Origin: Vibrio tasmaniensis
GTDB lineage: Bacteria; Pseudomonadota; Gammaproteobacteria; Enterobacterales; Vibrionaceae
DNA length: 64,000 bases
Assembly: GCF_024347635.1 (NCBI RefSeq)
Contig: NZ_AP025510.1
Location: 1,736,001 to 1,800,000, forward strand
Direction: 5' to 3'
Shown here: positions 56,767-64,000 of the stretch, in pieces
Layout: each line of letters starts with the position of its first letter
Numbering within the stretch: position 1 is the stretch's first letter
Notes under the pieces: generated by a model
Seen by the model: the letters and a program-made list of their open reading frames with translations, nothing else
Database searches by the model: none
Told to the model about the DNA's origin: nothing
Translations under genes and position numbers: made by a program

Positions 56767-58065
56767 TTAATCTTTTATCAAGTCATTTTCAAAAGCATCG
56801 TAGATATGGCCGACAAGCTTTGTAAGCTGAGTAGTATCATGGATTTGCGTATCGAGCTTATCCAAAACTTCTTTCGGTATTGTTAATGTAACTACGTAAC
56901 CAATCGCCATATTAATAACAGTACGGTTAGAGTCTAGAATTTTCGTTTTCCACTCACATTGCCCTTTCCAGTCGTAAGATAAATGATCATCAAGTAACTC
57001 TTCAATATCACTCCAAATGTCTCTCGAGTATCGACCTGTCTTGTTTTTGAAGATTTCATGTGTATACAAGTTCTTCTTCATTTCATGGCTGTCAAACCAT
57101 AGACCGCTTACATAACCTTGCCCGGAAAATTTAACGTGATAACCAATGCACAAGGGGTAAGATTGACCATTTAACACTAGCTCTTTACTAAATTCCGGAT
57201 CTTTGTGAAAAATATGCCATCCCTGAGTCTTAGTATTTCCTGGATAAATTGACGCAACTAAGTCACCAGTTTCCGAACAAACCCCATAGAGCACTTCATC
57301 TGCCCAGCTTTTAGAAAAGTTTGTCCCAAGGCGGTCATTATAAGTTAGGAGCTCTAGGTTACCCCTAGCAGCTTCAAAATCCTCTACAGCAATACGAATG
57401 CGTCTATATATTGCATTACAACTCTTAGGATTTAGAGAGGCAATTGGCGTTGCAGGAAGCCACTCGGGATTATGATCTCGCACCAACTGAATAAAATCAG
57501 TTAAGAAGCGATTTTTGTTGCCTCCCATCTTTTCAAAGCTTGATACCGTCACAGCAATTGTCATGAGCTTCTTCCAATTTAGATCCCTGTCTGTAACCAT
57601 ATCTTGGCACTCAGCCAAAGTTAAATTGTCCTTACGAAGAATATTGAAGATTTGATTATATAACTGAGCAGTACAATCAATACCATCTCTCTTGGCTTCA
57701 ATTACAATACAAACATCGTTAATAGTAAGTATTAAATCGCATATTGGGTCATATTCATCAACTCGAGTTTGACCCCAGAAGTTAACCATCTCAGCTTCAC
57801 TCAAACTAACCGCATAGATGTGTTTATAATCCTTAATACTTTCGGAATTTTTTTGAATTGAGATCTGAAGTACAGGCGGTTTATTGATATCTTGAAATAG
57901 TTTGTTGTAGCGAGCATCCCCATCAAAAATAGACTTGAGCACTTCATGAAGAAACAAAGCATCCTCTTGTAGGCAAATAGCCAGCGCTCGAGTTAAGTCA
58001 TTCTCTAATTGGTAAGTGCGTTCTTTCTTTGCGTAGGTTCTAAATAGATTGAGATGTTTGTTCAT
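56767..58065 (-). CDS. hypothetical protein with PD-(D/E)XK-like nuclease motif
   Basis: A ~432-residue protein of a family I cannot name. The region YDPICDLILTINDVCIVIEAKRDG fits a PD-(D/E)XK nuclease core (Asp, then E-x-K within IEAKR), preceded by an alpha-helical ENDLTRALAICLQ start typical of such proteins. The rest has no recognised domain. The ATG at 58065 is preferred over a TTG at 58095. It is flanked by terminator copies 2 and 3 in an accessory-gene region, so a DNA-targeting defence role is plausible but unproven. Confidence 0.65.
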   Translation of the reverse strand: MNKHLNLFRTYAKKERTYQLENDLTRALAICLQEDALFLHEVLKSIFDGDARYNKLFQDINKPPVLQISIQKNSESIKDYKHIYAVSLSEAEMVNFWGQTRVDEYDPICDLILTINDVCIVIEAKRDGIDCTAQLYNQIFNILRKDNLTLAECQDMVTDRDLNWKKLMTIAVTVSSFEKMGGNKNRFLTDFIQLVRDHNPEWLPATPIASLNPKSCNAIYRRIRIAVEDFEAARGNLELLTYNDRLGTNFSKSWADEVLYGVCSETGDLVASIYPGNTKTQGWHIFHKDPEFSKELVLNGQSYPLCIGYHVKFSGQGYVSGLWFDSHEMKKNLYTHEIFKNKTGRYSRDIWSDIEELLDDHLSYDWKGQCEWKTKILDSNRTVINMAIGYVVTLTIPKEVLDKLDTQIHDTTQLTKLVGHIYDAFENDLIKD

Positions 58066-58246
58066 ATAGTTATTGGCTCTAATGGTTTGAAGCAAAATGG
58101 GCTAATTGAGCAACTCATTCAGAATGATGTACGCATAGTATCAGATTAAACGGCACCGTTAAGGTTGTGACTCAAAATATGATTACTCGATCTGATGCTG
58201 CTGGGCTTATCTGTCCTAGTTTTTCGTGAACTGTACAACAAACAAA

Positions 58247-58270
58247 AAGGCCTCGCACGCGCGAGGCCTT
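58247..58270. terminator. bidirectional terminator, repeat-family copy 3
   Basis: The stem AAGGCCTCGC (58247-58256) pairs with GCGAGGCCTT (58261-58270), loop ACGC, then GTTTTATC. It ends the leftward hydrolase gene at 58326. Confidence 0.93.
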
Positions 58271-58325
58271 GTTTTATCTGCGTTCCAACGAACGAGCAGC
58301 TAGCAATTTGAGATGGTAAACCAAA

Positions 58326-59252
58326 TTAACTAGAGAGCCATTCATCCAACACTTTGATGAATTTAGGGTTGATGAGATAACCGATGGAAGCGTGCGGATT
58401 GCTTTTTCCGTTGCGAATATTGAGGTTATAAACTGGGTGGATATCTTTCATTCCGCCGGGTATCAGATCCAGTTTGAGCATATACTTAAAGTCATTTCTA
58501 ATTTTGCTGTCATGAGAGATAAAATCATCTTCTGCCGATATGTTTATCCATTGCTGAATGTTTAAAGGGTACTTCTTTTCATCTTTCAAGCGGCTCCCCT
58601 TTAGCCTATCTTTTACGTTTTCATCTCCTAACGGTGACCCGAGCGTAAGCAATAAGCTGACCTTCTTATCCGCGCCATAGTCGTGTCTATACTCTCCGTA
58701 ATGAGACAGCTTCCATAACACGTCATAACTGATCATCGACCCGAGACTGTGCGATACAATCATCACATCATCCTGATTATCAAGCGCTTCCTTCAGCTCA
58801 ACCATTAGCCTATGCCTGACATCGCTACCAAAATAGGTATCTTCATTCCAATAGTGCGCCATGTCCGGTGCGACCTTCGTTATGAGTGTCTCAGCCACAC
58901 CTAGCTTTCCAAATAGCGATGAAAAGGTATCTGCTAACGCCTCTTTTAGAAAACCAATTTTAGATACCTTGTTATACGTTGTTTTATTGAACTGGCTTGT
59001 CTTGTACTTTTTGAGTTCAGACAGCGCTTGTTGTCGACTTGCAGGGTCTTCCGTTGGTTTCTCTAACAATGTGTTCGATAGTTCACCGTAATAGACAAAC
59101 CGTTTATCGACATCTTTAAAAACTTGTAATGAACTTGAGTCTCCACAATCTCGCTGCAAGCCATGTTCTATAGCCTCATACCAAAGTGCTTGAAGGGGAG
59201 CTTTATCGGGCTTTTGAGCGCGACCATGAATGAATATGATTTTCTTAGCCAT
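58326..59252 (-). CDS. alpha/beta-hydrolase-fold protein
   Basis: A ~308-residue cytoplasmic serine-hydrolase-like protein. The oxyanion motif IIFIHGRAQKP opens the fold, the nucleophile elbow is VSHSLGSMISYD, and an acidic/His region toward the end (NPHASIGYL) may complete the triad. It lacks a signal peptide. The ATG at 59252 (MAKKIIF) has AGGA about 9 nt upstream; an ATG-like start at 59273 is less likely. It resembles lipase/serine-esterase proteins that occur as lone accessory genes; the function is unknown. Confidence 0.7.
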   Translation of the reverse strand: MAKKIIFIHGRAQKPDKAPLQALWYEAIEHGLQRDCGDSSSLQVFKDVDKRFVYYGELSNTLLEKPTEDPASRQQALSELKKYKTSQFNKTTYNKVSKIGFLKEALADTFSSLFGKLGVAETLITKVAPDMAHYWNEDTYFGSDVRHRLMVELKEALDNQDDVMIVSHSLGSMISYDVLWKLSHYGEYRHDYGADKKVSLLLTLGSPLGDENVKDRLKGSRLKDEKKYPLNIQQWINISAEDDFISHDSKIRNDFKYMLKLDLIPGGMKDIHPVYNLNIRNGKSNPHASIGYLINPKFIKVLDEWLSS

Positions 59253-59470
59253 AGCAGGACGTCCTAAACACATAGTTAAAGTGATTATCAGTAGAAAGCA
59301 CCCCTAGATTCGGTCAGCCCTTACCAAGAACAGCAGCGCTAATGACGTATCTAGAGGTGGTTGATAGAGCATTTATATAACTATGAGGCCGTCGTTTAAG
59401 GACTATAAACGAGTGAACGATGCGATCATTACTCGCAAATTGAAATGAATGTATCTAGTAAAACCTCCAA

Positions 59471-59711
59471 TAAACAAAAAGGCCTCACACACGCTAGGCC
59501 TTAGTTTTATCTATAGAATGATTACATCCACCTTTTAACAACTACAGCGCCCTACTTCACTGACTTAACCGCTTTCATCAACGTTGTGTTGAACTGCTGT
59601 GGTTGCTCAAGCATTGGGAAGTGGCCAGAGTCTTCAATGTAGTAAATACTGTAATCCTTGATGTGTTTCTTGTTAGCTTCTGAATCCGTTGGCCATAGGC
59701 GAACGTTGACC
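59471..59711 (-). pseudogene. partial duplicate of terminator plus 3' end of the alpha/beta hydrolase
   Basis: About 240 bp closely matching 61004-61244 (roughly nine in ten bases by eye): a mutated terminator copy (59479-59502, stem broken in GCCTCACACACGCTAGGC), the linker, and the last ~53 codons of the hydrolase. Identity ends sharply at GTTGACC (59711/61244). It has no start and one end in the middle of the gene, so it is a non-functional fragment. The rest of the 750-bp gap (59253-60025) shows no gene. Confidence 0.88.
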
Positions 59712-60025
59712 TAGTATAGTGAATCCGAAAACAATTAACTCGCCAGCCCTATTGGACCAAGTTTCGCATTCAGTCAGGTAAACACAAAGCTGCACGCGAG
59801 ATAAAGTCGTTACTACAATTCCTTAACTAGTAGTAACTTCTCCAATGGTATATCTAACAGGTATTCGCTTTAGACCTCGCTCAATTTCCAATGACAACGT
59901 GCCAAGTCACATTTATACCACGCGCTAAGTATCTATTTTAAAAAGAATTATTTAATATAAAATAACTAAAACAAATGGTTAATACCAAATAATCACCTTA
60001 TTTATATAGTTAGTGGTTCTAGAAA

Positions 60026-60979
60026 ATGAATAAAACGATACTCGCCGCATCAGTGGCTACGTTGTTACTCACTGGTTGTTCAGTGAGACACGATAGAGAA
60101 GCAATGGTAGACAACACTGAACAAGCTTCAGATCTCGATATTTATCAGCATGACAATTACGAGCAGTACAGCCAAGCAATGCAAATCATGTATGTTTACA
60201 CAGAACGTGAACCGACTAAGTTAGGCAATGCCGATGTTTTGGCGAAAGACTACTACGATAAAGTAGCAATCAAAAACACGGTCAGTACCACCGCAACCGC
60301 GGCCATGTTAATTGGCAATCTGGCATCAAACCTCGATATAGCAACGTTCTTTTTTGGCACTCAAGCAACAGATAAAATTCCTTACGCCTTCAAACGTCAG
60401 CACAATATTGCTATCGAGCCTATTGGCGACGATGTCACGTACGACTCAATCTATCGCGAAGACTTGGATCGCTTAAAGCAAATGATGAAGCAAAAGTATC
60501 CGAATGCGGAAATTTTTGAATTTGAGCAAGACTTTCTCAATGTTCGAAACACAAGCGTCAGCGCAATGGATATTACCAAACCGGAATGTGCCGAGTTTAG
60601 GCAATCTGCCGAATTTACGCCTGATACCGTGTTTGTTGACGATGAATTAGACCACTGCTTTCTTTCGAAACGTAGGCCAAACTACTTCAAGAAAATTGTA
60701 GAAGGTGAGATTGATTTCATTGAGGGTGTACCACAAGCAAATCGTTACCTCGTGTATTCTGTTTCTGACCAAATGATGGCAACCAGCGAAAACCAACGCT
60801 ACTTTTACCGCTATGTTCCTTACTTCGGTTGGATGGACTCAGCTAAACAAAAAACATACGAAACTAATCCTGAAAAATTCAAAGCCGATGTAGAGGCAAT
60901 GAATGCATCGCCTTACCCATATCTTTACCGCTACTCGGATAACAAGGTATTACTGTTTAAAACAGATGCGACCATATAA
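60026..60979 (+). CDS. lipoprotein of unknown function
   Basis: A 317-residue exported protein with a clear lipobox: signal peptide then LLTGCSVRHDRE, so the Cys would be lipidated. There is one possible helix inside (TAAMLIGNLASNLDIATFF). The remainder looks soluble and periplasmic; no family recognised. It lies between the duplicated hydrolase fragment and terminator copy 5, convergent with the intact hydrolase, inside the turnover region. Confidence 0.75.
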   Translation: MNKTILAASVATLLLTGCSVRHDREAMVDNTEQASDLDIYQHDNYEQYSQAMQIMYVYTEREPTKLGNADVLAKDYYDKVAIKNTVSTTATAAMLIGNLASNLDIATFFFGTQATDKIPYAFKRQHNIAIEPIGDDVTYDSIYREDLDRLKQMMKQKYPNAEIFEFEQDFLNVRNTSVSAMDITKPECAEFRQSAEFTPDTVFVDDELDHCFLSKRRPNYFKKIVEGEIDFIEGVPQANRYLVYSVSDQMMATSENQRYFYRYVPYFGWMDSAKQKTYETNPEKFKADVEAMNASPYPYLYRYSDNKVLLFKTDATI

Positions 60980-61011
60980 CCTTTTCAGGTTGAGATAACT
61001 CAAGAAACAAA

Positions 61012-61035
61012 AAGGCCTCGCGCATGCGAGGCCTT
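61012..61035. terminator. bidirectional terminator, repeat-family copy 5
   Basis: The stem AAGGCCTCGC (61012-61021) pairs with GCGAGGCCTT (61026-61035) between convergent lipoprotein and hydrolase genes. (Copy 4 is the degraded hairpin at 59479-59502.). Confidence 0.93.
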
Positions 61036-61084
61036 AGTTTTATCTATAGAATGATTACATCCATTTTTTAACAACTATAGCGCC

Positions 61085-61957
61085 CTACTTGACTGACTTA
61101 ACCGCTTTCATCAACGTTGTATTGAACTGCTGTGGTTGCTCAAGCATTGGGAAGTGGCCTGAGTCTTCAATGTAGTAAATGCTGTAATCCTTAATGTGTT
61201 TCTTGTTCGCTTCTGAATCCGTAGGCCATAGGCGAGCGTTGACCAATATTACTGGCACATTCACGTTCTCATACACGCGGTGTGCTTCGCCTGTCACGTA
61301 TTGACCTAGATAATGGCGGAACTGGTTTATCGCGATAGCTGGCGGTGCTGAGGCCATGTCTTGCGTTACCCAGTAAAGTAAATCCGCGTCTACGTCTTTT
61401 GGTAGCGAGTCTTTCACGAACATAGTAATGCCCGCTTGGAAGTCAGCTTCAAAAGGTTTGGTCATTGCATCTAGGTCTCTTTGTGAAACCGCTAGCGCGA
61501 CGTTTTGCGATGTGTCGACACCAATAATGCCCTTCACTCTTTTCGGCATAAGTTTAGCGGCTTCTGCAATAACACCACCCGCCATGGAATGGCCAACTAA
61601 GATGATGGATTCGAGTTGTTCTTTGTCGATTACCGCTTTGATGTCTTCAGCGAACGCAACCATGGTGTACTCTTCGCGGTTGAACGATGAGTTGCCGTGC
61701 CCAGCTAAGTCCATGGTGATCACTTGGTACTGCTTTGAAAACTCACTCACTTGGTTTTGCCAAAGCCTGCTGTCTAAGCTCCAACCGTGAATGAAGATCA
61801 GTGCTGTATCCCAACTCCCACTTTTGCCATACGCAATTTGCTCACCATCGTGAGATATCGCAATACCGTACTTAACCATTGAATCATTAGCCATGGCACT
61901 CATGCTACCAAGTGCCATGAATACCAAGAATGTGATGTTTAGAATTAAACGTTTCAT
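61085..61957 (-). CDS. secreted alpha/beta hydrolase, anchor gene of the repeat family
   Basis: A 290-residue periplasmic or secreted serine hydrolase: signal peptide (LVFMALGSMSAMA), oxyanion loop FIHGWSLDSRLW, nucleophile VGHSMAGGVIAEA, and a His in DSGHFPMLEQP. Sequence and size resemble haloperoxidase/lactone-hydrolase-type proteins, but the substrate is unknown. It is the only complete member among several partial copies: fragments of its 3' end lie at 56385-56450 and 59503-59711, and one of its 5' end at 63394-63502. It is probably the ancestral gene at this locus. Confidence 0.88.
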   Translation of the reverse strand: MKRLILNITFLVFMALGSMSAMANDSMVKYGIAISHDGEQIAYGKSGSWDTALIFIHGWSLDSRLWQNQVSEFSKQYQVITMDLAGHGNSSFNREEYTMVAFAEDIKAVIDKEQLESIILVGHSMAGGVIAEAAKLMPKRVKGIIGVDTSQNVALAVSQRDLDAMTKPFEADFQAGITMFVKDSLPKDVDADLLYWVTQDMASAPPAIAINQFRHYLGQYVTGEAHRVYENVNVPVILVNARLWPTDSEANKKHIKDYSIYYIEDSGHFPMLEQPQQFNTTLMKAVKSVK

Positions 61958-62329
61958 AGTGTCTCTCTACTTACTTTGGAGGGCATACAGAAGGCTGCCC
62001 TCTCAATCAATATAGTCACTATAAAGTGTGAAGTTGTAGACAGGTCAAGGGAGAGATTTAAAGACTGCAAAGTGGTATTGAATAGCAATTCGTTGAACGA
62101 AAGGTTTCAACACCCTGCAATATCTGATCCGCTGCTACGACTTTTCGGCAACCATAAACACAAGCGAAAGAATCAAACAGTAGTAAGTACAACCAATTGA
62201 TTTAATGCACGAAAACTAGCTTTCTTTTGATATATAATCTTTTACTTAACAGCGAGTAACATACTTGAAATGCAAGACTTGGTGATTTTCAATGTTGAGT
62301 GTTATAGCAATAAAAATGGAGAAGCTTTC
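61958..62329. promoter_or_regulatory. promoter region of the hydrolase and upstream of AbiH
   Basis: A divergent gap of about 370 bp. Its left ~90 bp (to about 62048) is duplicated at about 63424-63502. The right half shows no feature besides the AbiH ribosome site. Confidence 0.45.
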
Positions 62330-63202
62330 GTGAGCTCAAATCAATTATTTATCATCGGTAATGGCTTCGATCGTTGGCATCAGTTGCCTACTAGTTACGA
62401 AAATTTTTACGAACAATACCGCTATTATCTCGATGAAATAGAACACTATTTCCCATATGGTTTGGAAGGTGAGGAGCTTTGGAGCGACTTCGAAAACACA
62501 CTCGGGCAATTTGACGAATCTATTTTGATAGATGAAAACGACTTTATGGATTTTTCTGAGGACTCATTTCCAACGCAGCAACTCTATGGACTTGAAGACG
62601 CGGTTGATGAATTTAGCCGCGGTATTGTTGAAGCTATCACTAGTCATTTTAATGAATGGATCCAAGGAATTAACCTAGCAAATCTAAGACCAAAAGTAGC
62701 GTTTCCAGAAACGAGTCAATTTATTAGCTTCAACTACACTTCAACATTACAACAGGTTTACGAAACCTCAGAAAATAAGGTTTATCACATTCACGGAAGT
62801 ATAGGACAACAGAGCCGCTTGATTTTTGGTCATAACGCACCGGTAGAGCAAGCAACCGCTGATGAAGATACCTATTATACCGATGCAATCAACAATGGTC
62901 GCAAAGTGTTAGTCGCACTTCAAAAACCTATTAATGAGATCATAGAAGACAAACTTACCCCGTGGCTTGAAAGTCGTAGGAACATATCAACGATCTCCGT
63001 AATTGGCCATTCTCTCAATAACATAGACCTTCCCTACTTTGAGCGTATTATAAATGAATACCCAGACGCACGTTGGCAGTGCTACTCATTCAATAAACGT
63101 GAAGCTAAAACTCATAAGACAATATTGAAAAAAATAGGCGTTCCTCAAAACAACATATTCGTTGGCACTTATAAGGAACTAGTTCAGCACTATTCACAAT
63201 AG
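62330..63202 (+). CDS. AbiH family abortive-infection protein
   Basis: A defence protein of the AbiH (PF14253) type. Family marks: the opening LFIIGNGFDRWHQLPTSYENF, the FISFNYTSTLQQVYE and KVYHIHGSIGQ blocks, and VIGHSLNNIDLPYFERI. These fit a SIR2-like/Rossmann nucleotide-binding fold. The start is the GTG at 62330 with GGAG 8 nt upstream; an ATG at 62270 is open but lacks a ribosome site. The mechanism of AbiH is not well described. It is followed by a SIR2-like gene and a partial hydrolase copy, in a defence-type insertion region. Confidence 0.87.
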   Translation: MSSNQLFIIGNGFDRWHQLPTSYENFYEQYRYYLDEIEHYFPYGLEGEELWSDFENTLGQFDESILIDENDFMDFSEDSFPTQQLYGLEDAVDEFSRGIVEAITSHFNEWIQGINLANLRPKVAFPETSQFISFNYTSTLQQVYETSENKVYHIHGSIGQQSRLIFGHNAPVEQATADEDTYYTDAINNGRKVLVALQKPINEIIEDKLTPWLESRRNISTISVIGHSLNNIDLPYFERIINEYPDARWQCYSFNKREAKTHKTILKKIGVPQNNIFVGTYKELVQHYSQ

Positions 63203-63393
63203 AAGGCTACTAAAACAAAAGTTAAACAATATTTAGTAGTGGTCGATATGGTTCAACTTAAATTTCTATGGCTCTTCTCTCCAGCTACGCAAGTTACAAA
63301 CAACTAATTTCACATCGTGGCGACTTTAGCGCTAAAGAAGCAATATCATAATTACCGATTTAGCTATGAATCTAGGTATTTATACTACAAAGC

Positions 63394-63502
63394 GCCATGA
63401 ATACTGAGATTTAAGCGCTTCATAATGTCTCTCTACTTAACACAGAAAGCGCCCTCTCAATCAATGTAGTCACTATAAAGTGTGAAGTTGTAGACGGGTC
63501 AA
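63394..63502 (-). pseudogene. partial duplicate of the 5' end and leader of the alpha/beta hydrolase
   Basis: About 110 bp match 61914-62048: the start-codon region (GCGCTTCATAATGTCTCTCT vs ACGTTTCATAGTGTCTCTCT) and then GCCCTCTCAATCAATRTAGT, CACTATAAAGTGTGAAGTTG in both. The copy begins near residue 15 of the hydrolase and ends at 63502/62048. Codons are disrupted, so it is not a gene. The rest of the gap 63203-63622 shows no ORF. Confidence 0.85.
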
Positions 63503-63622
63503 ATGGGCATGTACTCTTGAAGTTTGCCAAGCGGTCCATAAAACCTATCAAAGTAAGTTCACGTGCACATAGTTTAGTAAATGATATACAATGCCCACAA
63601 CTAAATAATGGACTCTAGATTC

Positions 63623-64000
63623 ATGAAACAAATACAATTTCTTTCTACTTTTGTTAAAAGACAGAATGGAAAAAAAATACCTGCCGTTTTAGACCTTGAA
63701 AATGAAAAGTTAAATGAAGATCAAAACTACCAAGTGCTGTTAAACACTATCAATAACTCATTGGACTTTGACAATATCATCGTACTTGCGGGCTCTGGTA
63801 CCTCTCTGACTTTTGAAGGGCTAGCTCCTAGCATGAGTGATTTATGGGACAAATGTTGTGCTGAAAACGATGAACTATTCCAAAGAATTTTACAAATTGT
63901 AGGTTATGACTCTGACAGATCGAAGAAAGATATAGAGTTACTGCTGTCGTTAAGTGATCAACATAAAGAATTAGCAAAAGGTGAAAAGAGAGATGAGTTA
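63623..64000 (+). CDS. SIR2-like protein, 3' end beyond the window
   Basis: A coding start of 126 codons that runs off the right edge. The motif IIVLAGSGTSLTFEGLAPSM resembles the glycine-rich NAD-binding loop of SIR2-type proteins, as found in defence genes (SIR2-HerA, DSR, Thoeris-like). It begins MKQIQFLSTFVKRQNGKKIP. It lies on the same strand as AbiH, after the duplicated hydrolase leader. Whether a HerA-type ATPase follows cannot be seen. Confidence 0.6.
   Translation, partial: MKQIQFLSTFVKRQNGKKIPAVLDLENEKLNEDQNYQVLLNTINNSLDFDNIIVLAGSGTSLTFEGLAPSMSDLWDKCCAENDELFQRILQIVGYDSDRSKKDIELLLSLSDQHKELAKGEKRDEL

Overview
The window reads as a chromosomal segment of a marine gammaproteobacterium of the genus Vibrio, most likely near the Splendidus clade. 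This is inferred from gene content and protein style only: a VF530-type DNA-binding protein, DUF3360 and DUF2750 proteins, an NqrM paralogue, a GntR-controlled prpBC-acnD-prpF cluster, and moderate G+C. No rRNA, tRNA or CRISPR array was seen.

Left part (1-9.9 kb). The start of a LapA-type giant adhesin gene runs off the left edge and is broken by an in-frame TGA just after its TAAG proteolysis motif. A TolC-OmpA pair reads away from it. Then come a DUF2750 protein, a periplasmic-TPR GGDEF protein, queC and queE (queuosine precursor synthesis), yidA, a Nudix/PAP2-like fusion and a GNAT acetyltransferase.

Central metabolism (10-33 kb). A leftward 2-methylcitrate cycle operon (GntR, prpB, prpC, acnD, prpF, prpE) diverges from a rightward tctCBA tricarboxylate transporter. 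Three ATTGTC-GACAAT palindromes between them probably bind the GntR protein, tying propionate catabolism to uptake. Next are a TauE/SafE exporter, a small membrane protein, the VF530 protein, an HD-GYP-type protein, the oxidative pentose phosphate operon zwf-pgl-gnd, and a CitA/CitB-type two-component system.

Transport and redox block (33.8-41.5 kb). A TolC, HlyD and two ABC-2 permease operon without an ATPase is followed by a MITE-like element, repeats, a thioesterase with an internal hexapeptide repeat, and a DUF134 gene divergent from an NqrM-like/NifX-like pair.

Accessory part (42-64 kb). A secreted-protein gene is frameshifted by a 10-bp tandem repeat. An intact IS3-family element sits inside what was a terminator hairpin. 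Then come a LysR/sulfatase/anaerobic sulfatase maturase module, a Sel1-repeat protein, a patatin and a Fur-box gene resembling FmdE. The last 8 kb is a turnover hotspot around one alpha/beta-hydrolase gene. Partial copies of its 3' end plus terminator lie to its left and a partial copy of its 5' end to its right, and single accessory genes lie between the copies: a probable PD-(D/E)XK nuclease, a second hydrolase, a lipoprotein, AbiH, and a SIR2-like gene cut by the right edge. AbiH and the SIR2-like gene are abortive-infection type defence genes, so this hotspot is the best candidate for an undescribed system here.
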